A program made the translations under genes and the position numbers. Positions 6,741 through 11,790 of a stretch of DNA of 11,790 nucleotides are shown here, one piece after another. Positions within the stretch are counted from its first letter, which is position 1. Each line of letters opens with the position of its first letter. Under the pieces are notes generated by a model that searched no databases, had not been told where the DNA came from, and saw only the letters and a list, made by a program, of their open reading frames with translations. Origin of the DNA: JBLHLB01 sp047618505 (lineage in GTDB: Bacteria > Planctomycetota > UBA1135 > GCA-002686595); the NCBI GenBank assembly GCA_047618505.1, contig JBLHLB010000098.1, positions 1 through 11,790 on the forward strand. Direction: 5' to 3'.

Positions 6741-7873
6741 CAGGCCTTGTTCTCCGCCGCATCTTCCTCGCCCCCAGTGCCAACGGCCGGAACAGGCGCG
6801 TGGCTCCAATAGTCCACCAGCTGCGAAAGCGTCTGGCGCAATTCGGTACGCGGAACAATGCGATCGACCATGCCCTTCGAGAGCAGGAATTCCGAACGCT
6901 GGAAGCCCGGGGGCAACTCAACTTTTAGGGTTGCCGCGATCACGCGCGGACCCGCGAAGCCGATCAGGGCACCGGGCTCCGCCAGAACAAAGTCCGTCAC
7001 CGAGGCAAAGGAAGCAGTCACACCACCCGTGGTCGGGTGTGTCATGACGCAGATCGACAAACCGCCAGCTTCCGACAGGGTTTGCAGGGCCGCGCAGGTC
7101 TTCGCCATCTGCATCAAGGACAGGATACCCTCGTGCATGCGCGCGCCGCCGGAGGCCGTAAAGCAAATCAGAGGGCGATTCTCGGCCGCTGCTAGCTCGC
7201 AGGCCAGGGCAAACTTCTCGCCAACGACCTCGCCCATGGAACCACCCATGAATACGAAGTCTAGGATCGCCAGGACAATCGGGCGGCCTTTGATGGCGCC
7301 CAGCCCCACGAGCATTGCCTCGTTTTGCTTGCTGCGTTCAACGGTGCGTTGGAGCTTTTCCGCATAGGGCTTCGAATCATTGAAGTCCAGTCGGTCAAGG
7401 CCCGTGATTTCTCCGTAGCGCTCATCCCAGGTATCGGGGTCTAGCACCATGCTAATGCGCTCGCGCCCGGGCACTGTGAAGTGGAATCCGCAGGCGGGGC
7501 AAACACGGCCTAGCTCCTCGAGCTCCTTGCGGAACACGACTTCGCCACAGGACTCGCACTTGAGCCAAAGCCCCCCGGGCATGTCCTTCTTCTTTGAAAA
7601 GCGCAGCCGCGCGAGGCGGCCTTGCTTGGGAATTTCTTGTTCGACCGTGGACTCGGTAGAACCTTTGCCCTTGGGCTTGTCTTCGGACTTTTCCTTACGT
7701 GCCAACGGTCGGCTCCTGGTCGCCTTGGTTGTGTCGTCGGTGGCACGTTGGGAACTATTCCCGAGTGCACCGCCCTTAGCCTTGGTGCGGCCTTGGTCTA
7801 CGACTTCACTATTCTTCGAATTACGCTGCTCTGCCCCACGCGTCTCGACCTTACTCCGGGGATTCCCACTCAT
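6740..7873 (-). CDS. accD: Acetyl-CoA carboxylase carboxyltransferase subunit beta with long basic N-terminal extension
   Basis: AccD pairs with AccA to move the carboxyl group from biotin carboxyl-carrier protein to acetyl-CoA, making malonyl-CoA for fatty-acid synthesis. The zinc ribbon is C106-x2-C109-x15-C125-x2-C128, starting in LWLKCESCGE. The crotonase-like core follows, with FMGGSMGEVVGEKF (208-221), FTASGGARMHEG (238-249), where the family more often has MQEG, and THPTTGGVTASFA (278-290); the two GG pairs form the oxyanion holes. Residues 1-95 are a Lys/Arg/Ser/Thr/Glu-rich low-complexity tail not needed by the family, which accounts for 377 residues against the usual 280-305. The start at 7873 is supported by the ATGA overlap with rpe and by GGAG seven bases upstream. 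The in-frame ATG at 8005 would lie well inside rpe and is rejected. Middle gene of rpe-accD-panB. No accA is seen in the window. Confidence 0.95.
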   Translation of the reverse strand: MSGNPRSKVETRGAEQRNSKNSEVVDQGRTKAKGGALGNSSQRATDDTTKATRSRPLARKEKSEDKPKGKGSTESTVEQEIPKQGRLARLRFSKKKDMPGGLWLKCESCGEVVFRKELEELGRVCPACGFHFTVPGRERISMVLDPDTWDERYGEITGLDRLDFNDSKPYAEKLQRTVERSKQNEAMLVGLGAIKGRPIVLAILDFVFMGGSMGEVVGEKFALACELAAAENRPLICFTASGGARMHEGILSLMQMAKTCAALQTLSEAGGLSICVMTHPTTGGVTASFASVTDFVLAEPGALIGFAGPRVIAATLKVELPPGFQRSEFLLSKGMVDRIVPRTELRQTLSQLVDYWSHAPVPAVGTGGEEDAAENKA

Positions 7874-8610
7874 TGGGGAGCTCCGGGATCGGTGCCACGT
7901 GCAACCTCCGCCAGTTGACGGAACTGCGTAAGTGTACTCTTGATGTTCTCGGCCCCGTAGATTGCGGAACCGGACACGAGGGTATCGGCGCCCGCCGCGG
8001 CGCACAGAGGAATCGTGTCGCCTTTCAGGCCACCGTCCATTTCCACGAGTCCCGTGTAGCCCTGGTCGCGCAACCAGGTGACCTTGCTAAGGACCTCGGG
8101 CATGAAACTCTGTCCGCCGAAGCCGGGGAAGACGCTCATGATCAGGACCAGATCGACCTCGTCGAGGATGTCAGCCACCTGCTCGACAGGTGTATCCGGG
8201 TTCAGCGCCACGCCCACCAGAGGTGCTCCCGCCGAGCGAATATCTCGGACTGCGCCACGGAGTTGCGCCGCGCCCGAGAACAGCTCCGCGTGAAAGGTTA
8301 GGCAGTGCGCACCGGCCTTGACGAAGTCCTCGGCGTAGCGCACGGGCTCCGTGATCATGAGGTGCACATCTAGGGGGATCGCGCTGGCGGCGTGAATGCT
8401 CTTCACCACCGGGGGACCAATCGTCAAATTGGGCACAAAGTGACCGTCCATGACATCCACATGGTGCCAATCGGCGCCAGCCTCTTCGACCCGAGCCAAT
8501 TCCTGGGCAAGGCGTGCAAAGTCGCTAGACAGGAGCGAGGGCAGAATCCTTATGGGATTGCGCGCCTGGGCCGAGGCCTTGGCGTTGTCCGCTTTCATCG
8601 TGCTCTCCAT
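7870..8610 (-). CDS. rpe: Ribulose-phosphate 3-epimerase
   Basis: Rpe interconverts ribulose 5-phosphate and xylulose 5-phosphate in the pentose phosphate pathway. Motifs, numbered from the start at 8610: ILPSLLSSDFARL (22-34); HVDVMDGHFVPN (50-61), with metal ligand H50 and catalytic D52; DVHLMI (81-86), with ligand H83; MSVFPGFGGQSF (158-169), the phosphate-binding and active-site loop; and MDGG (191-194), with the second acid D192. All metal and catalytic residues are present. Three ATGs are possible, at 8616, 8610 and 8598. I chose 8610 because GAGAGGA ends six bases before it, whereas at 8616 it would touch the ATG. 8598 also has a GGAG six bases upstream and cannot be excluded; the protein is 242-248 residues either way. 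A TAGCAT lies about 20 bases upstream of the ribosome binding site and could be a -10 box. First gene of rpe-accD-panB, overlapping accD by four bases. Confidence 0.95.
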   Translation of the reverse strand: MESTMKADNAKASAQARNPIRILPSLLSSDFARLAQELARVEEAGADWHHVDVMDGHFVPNLTIGPPVVKSIHAASAIPLDVHLMITEPVRYAEDFVKAGAHCLTFHAELFSGAAQLRGAVRDIRSAGAPLVGVALNPDTPVEQVADILDEVDLVLIMSVFPGFGGQSFMPEVLSKVTWLRDQGYTGLVEMDGGLKGDTIPLCAAAGADTLVSGSAIYGAENIKSTLTQFRQLAEVARGTDPGAPQ

Positions 8611-8616
8611 GGCCAT

Positions 8617-8623
8617 TCCTCTC
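8617..8623 (-). promoter_or_regulatory. Ribosome binding site (GAGAGGA) deciding the rpe start
   Basis: GAGAGGA on the minus strand lies directly against the ATG at 8616 and six bases before the ATG at 8610, so it favours the latter. It is the strongest Shine-Dalgarno sequence in the window. Confidence 0.6.
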
Positions 8624-8803
8624 GTGCTGATGCTAAGGACCCGTTGCGCGTGATCGCCCTGGGACTCGATTCTGACGCCGAGTATCTCCCGCGGGGGGCG
8701 AGAATCCTAGCTCGCAGGTCACAGGAGGCTAGGGCCAACTTGTCTACGGCACCAGGACACCCTTTTCAGGCGCCCATGGGAAGTCCGAATTGTCGCCGCT
8801 GGC

Positions 8804-10003
8804 TCAGCCCCGCAGCACAGCCACGCCCGGGAGATCCTTACCCTCGAGCAGCTCTAGGGACGCTCCACCGCCGGTGGAGACGTGGTCAATCGAGTCTCCC
8901 AGGCCAAAAAGCTCGATGGCCGCCACGGAATCGCCCCCACCAACGACGGTGTAGCCGGCACAGTCCGCCACCGCTCGACCGACGCTCTCGGTACCGTTCC
9001 GGAAGGCCTCCCACTCAAAAACGCCCATGGGTCCGTTCCAAAGAACGGTGCCGGCAACGCCGATCGCTTGGACATAAGCTGCGATCGTCTTGGGCCCAAT
9101 ATCGAGCCCCATCGACCCCTCGGGGATCTCACTGACGACCTGGGGCTCCGCATCCTTCGCAAAGGACGCCGCCACGATGTGGTCGGTCGGCAGCAGAATC
9201 TGACACCCGCTGGCCTCGGCCCGGGCCATGTTGGCACGCACCGCTTCGAGTTGGTCATCCTGCACCAGGGAAGTCCCCACGCTCTCGCCGCGAGCCTTCA
9301 GGAAGGTGTAGGCCATGCCACCGCCGATCAAGAGGAATTGGCAGCGCTCCAACAGACTCTCGATGACGGGCAGCTTGTCGGAGACTTTCGCTCCACCCAG
9401 GATCGCGACCAGAGGCCGTGCGGGGTCCTTGAGCACGCGCTCGAAAGCCTTGAGCTCGCGCTTCAGCAGCAAGCCAGCGGCGGCCGGCAAGATGCGCGCG
9501 GGGCCGCAAACGGAAGCATGGTCCCGGTGAGCTGCACCAAAAGCGTCCCCCACAAAGCAGTCCCCCAAGCGTGCCATGGCCCGGGCGAGTTCGGGATCGC
9601 CCTTGGTCTCCCCCGCTTCGAAGCGAACGTTCTCGAGGAGCACGATTGTATCGGCCGGGGCAGCGGCGACGGACGCCTCCACTTCGGGACCGACGACGGC
9701 GTCGAGCTTGATGACCTGATGCCCACTCAATTCCGCGAGGCGCAGGGCAATGGGGTTAAGGCGCAGACCCTCGACTACCTGTCCCTTCGGTCGCCCCAGG
9801 TGACTCATCAGGACGGGCCGGCCGCCGGCGCGGAAAATCGCGGCGATCGTCGGCAGCGCCGCACGAATGCGCGTGTCATCGGAGATGCGCACCTCGTCGG
9901 GCCTGGATGTATCCAGAGGCACGTTGAAGTCAACGCGCATGAGCACGCGCTTGCCATCGAGATCAAGGGAGTCGAGGCCGGGGACGTCAAGGTTGGTCAA
10001 CAT
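8804..10003 (-). CDS. pgk: Phosphoglycerate kinase
   Basis: Pgk transfers phosphate between 1,3-bisphosphoglycerate and ADP in glycolysis and, in reverse, in gluconeogenesis. The protein has 399 residues, a standard length. Visible motifs: KRVLMRVDFNVPL (18-30), the family signature with substrate-binding Arg and Asp/Asn; the DDTRIRAALPTI stretch; SHLGRPKG (67-74); LLENVRFEAGE, with its conserved Arg; DAFGAAHRDHAS, close to the usual DAFGxxHRxHAS; the hinge ILGGAKVSDKLPV, with nucleotide-binding Lys; LWNGPMGVFE; and a C-terminal VVGGGDSVAAIE and STGGGASLE phosphate loop. Nothing essential is missing. The start at 10003 gives normal spacing to the first signature; there is at most a weak GAG before it. 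The gene lies 124 bases downstream of gap, after an intrinsic terminator, and 193 bases upstream of rpe. It is therefore expressed either by read-through from gap or from its own promoter, which I could not identify. Confidence 0.97.
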   Translation of the reverse strand: MLTNLDVPGLDSLDLDGKRVLMRVDFNVPLDTSRPDEVRISDDTRIRAALPTIAAIFRAGGRPVLMSHLGRPKGQVVEGLRLNPIALRLAELSGHQVIKLDAVVGPEVEASVAAAPADTIVLLENVRFEAGETKGDPELARAMARLGDCFVGDAFGAAHRDHASVCGPARILPAAAGLLLKRELKAFERVLKDPARPLVAILGGAKVSDKLPVIESLLERCQFLLIGGGMAYTFLKARGESVGTSLVQDDQLEAVRANMARAEASGCQILLPTDHIVAASFAKDAEPQVVSEIPEGSMGLDIGPKTIAAYVQAIGVAGTVLWNGPMGVFEWEAFRNGTESVGRAVADCAGYTVVGGGDSVAAIELFGLGDSIDHVSTGGGASLELLEGKDLPGVAVLRG

Positions 10004-10077
10004 AGCTCAAGCGGGGGCGAGAACGAGAACGGGTCGAAGAACAGTGCGCAACAGCGATCGTGCACACCATTAGAAAC

Positions 10078-10113
10078 GAAAACGGGCGCTCACCCCGGGG
10101 GACGAGCGCCCGT
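10078..10113 (-). terminator. Intrinsic terminator after gap
   Basis: On the minus strand, ACGGGCGCT and AGCGCCCGT form a perfect nine-base-pair GC-rich stem around a 14-base loop that itself holds CCCC/GGGG. TTTTCGTTTC follows at once, reading into the gap-pgk spacer. It begins 15 bases past the gap stop codon. Stem strength and T-rich tail fit rho-independent termination; the C and G inside the tail may make it leaky. Confidence 0.8.
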
Positions 10114-10127
10114 CTCGATCGAGATAT

Positions 10128-11159
<1,032 letters not shown>

Positions 11160-11541
11160 GGTTCTATACTTACTGTTTAGTCCGCGCCGGCAGTTTCGTC
11201 TGACCGGAGCGAGAAGAGATGAGCGGATGGGGAGAGACGTTTCTGATGGAGCGAGGCGGAGGCGCGATGGGCCGATCCCAGAAGCGGGAGGCACGCAAAA
11301 CGCAAGGTCCGAAAGGTCATCCTCGGGCTTTCCTCGTCATTTGAATCGTCCCCGATTGTGGTTGGAGCTGCCGCCGCCGATCCCAAGACCGCAACGACGG
11401 CCCCGGGAGGGAAGACGCAAATCTCAACCTCAGATGAAGCCCCAGAAAACGAGAGGTTTCCGGGAGAATCGGGGGCTGAGAGTAGCCGAGGGCACCGATG
11501 CCTTCAATGCGTGTGATCGTCCCCGTGACCGACTACTCGTA
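11160..11541. other. Divergent gap/tilS intergenic region, no supported gene
   Basis: These 382 bases should hold the promoters of both gap and tilS. I could not assign a clear -35/-10 pair to either gene. What can be seen: a nested inverted repeat at 11438-11477 (AGCCCC with GGGGCT, enclosing GAAAAC-GAGA-GGTTTC with one mismatch); a direct repeat ATCGTCCCCG at 11345-11354 and 11516-11525; and CCCCGATT (11350-11357) inverted as AATCGGGG (11467-11474). The tilS frame stays open across the whole region, with in-frame ATGs at 11227 and 11434, but the predicted residues are Arg/Pro-rich and unlike TilS. Confidence 0.5.
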
Positions 11542-11790
11542 ATGAGCCAAAGCGCGACCATGACTTTCCTCGATCCCAGGAACCACCACGACCAAGCCCT
11601 ACCCTCCGGCTATGCCGGAGATGGGCGTCGTTGGCATGACCTGGCGCCGGCAATTGGGTTGGATTCCGGACGGCCCCTGCTCCTGGCCCTTTCGGGAGGT
11701 TCCGACAGTATCTACCTGCTGCACGTTCTCAGCGCTGCCCAACCGCGACCGGACATCCTCGCGGTCCACGTGGACCACGGTCTACGTGCC
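11542..11790 (+). CDS. tilS: tRNA(Ile)-lysidine synthase, N-terminal part, cut off by window edge
   Basis: TilS attaches lysine to C34 of the CAU-anticodon tRNA(Ile) using ATP, changing both codon reading and charging from Met to Ile; it is essential in most bacteria. Only 83 codons are present. The diagnostic part is the PP-loop LLLALSGGSDSIYLLHVL (47-64), which binds ATP, followed by ILAVHVDHGLRA (72-83), the second conserved strand with its HVDHGLR motif. This combination separates TilS from other N-type ATP pyrophosphatases such as TtcA and MnmA. The start is uncertain. 11542 puts the PP-loop at residue 51, somewhat later than the usual 15-30; 11560 would shorten the tail by six residues, and the open frame also contains ATGs at 11434 and 11227. 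None has a clear Shine-Dalgarno sequence. The gene is divergent from gap. Confidence 0.88.
   Translation, partial: MSQSATMTFLDPRNHHDQALPSGYAGDGRRWHDLAPAIGLDSGRPLLLALSGGSDSIYLLHVLSAAQPRPDILAVHVDHGLRA

Noticed and set aside
6741..6809. Longer panB start at 6809
   Set aside because: It would add 23 Gly/Arg/Trp-rich residues encoded inside accD; the 6740 start overlaps the accD stop in the classic coupled arrangement and gives normal length.
8706..8733. CCTAGC/GCTAGG inverted repeat upstream of rpe
   Set aside because: A six-base stem with a 16-base loop and no T-rich tail is too weak to call a terminator or riboswitch.
11219..11344. Plus-strand 41-codon frame with GGAG and GAAGAG just upstream
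   Set aside because: The purine-rich upstream stretch looks like a ribosome binding site, but the peptide is an Arg/Gly-rich string without motif. One weak signal in a purine-rich region is not enough.
11177..11386. Minus-strand 69-codon frame upstream of gap
   Set aside because: No Shine-Dalgarno sequence or recognisable motif, and low-complexity Ala/Ser/Arg content; it lies in the presumed promoter region.

Overview
The window is about 11.8 kb of GC-rich (roughly 60% by eye) bacterial chromosome, densely packed with housekeeping metabolism plus a few exported or accessory proteins. It holds no tRNA, rRNA, CRISPR array, transposase or other sign of a mobile element that I can see. Taxonomy cannot be fixed from the sequence. 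A lipoprotein and a Sec-exported protein, a bacterial-type accD and a type I GAPDH point to a free-living Gram-negative-type heterotroph. A Planctomycetota- or Myxococcota-like lineage is a guess only.

Layout, left to right. A ribokinase on the minus strand runs off the left edge (1-668). Next on the minus strand come a secreted, probably carbohydrate-active TIM-barrel protein with no function I can name (828-2642), an OsmC-family protein (2716-3123) and a YtcJ-like amidohydrolase lipoprotein (3257-4993). A 121-base divergent spacer leads to a YdfG-like short-chain dehydrogenase on the plus strand (5115-5888). This converges, with only 21 bases between the stop codons, on a minus-strand operon read rpe -> accD -> panB (8610 down to 5910), whose genes overlap by 4 and 1 bases. 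Upstream of it, still on the minus strand, lie pgk (8804-10003) and gap (10128-11159), separated by a good intrinsic terminator. A 382-base divergent region without a supported gene separates gap from tilS, which starts on the plus strand and runs off the right edge.

How it fits together. gap and pgk encode consecutive steps of lower glycolysis, and the terminator between them suggests gap can be expressed above pgk. The rpe-accD-panB operon joins a pentose-phosphate enzyme, the carboxyltransferase beta subunit that feeds malonyl-CoA to fatty-acid synthesis, and the first committed step of pantothenate (hence coenzyme A) synthesis. Ribokinase also feeds pentose phosphates. The left third is a set of mostly independent genes.

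The least explained item is the 604-residue secreted protein. It has the two-glutamate layout of a retaining clan GH-A glycosidase, a Ser in place of the Asn usually found before the acid/base Glu, and two four-cysteine insertions, each about ten residues after a putative catalytic Glu. I do not see a complete novel multi-gene system here; the rest of the window is recognisable metabolism.
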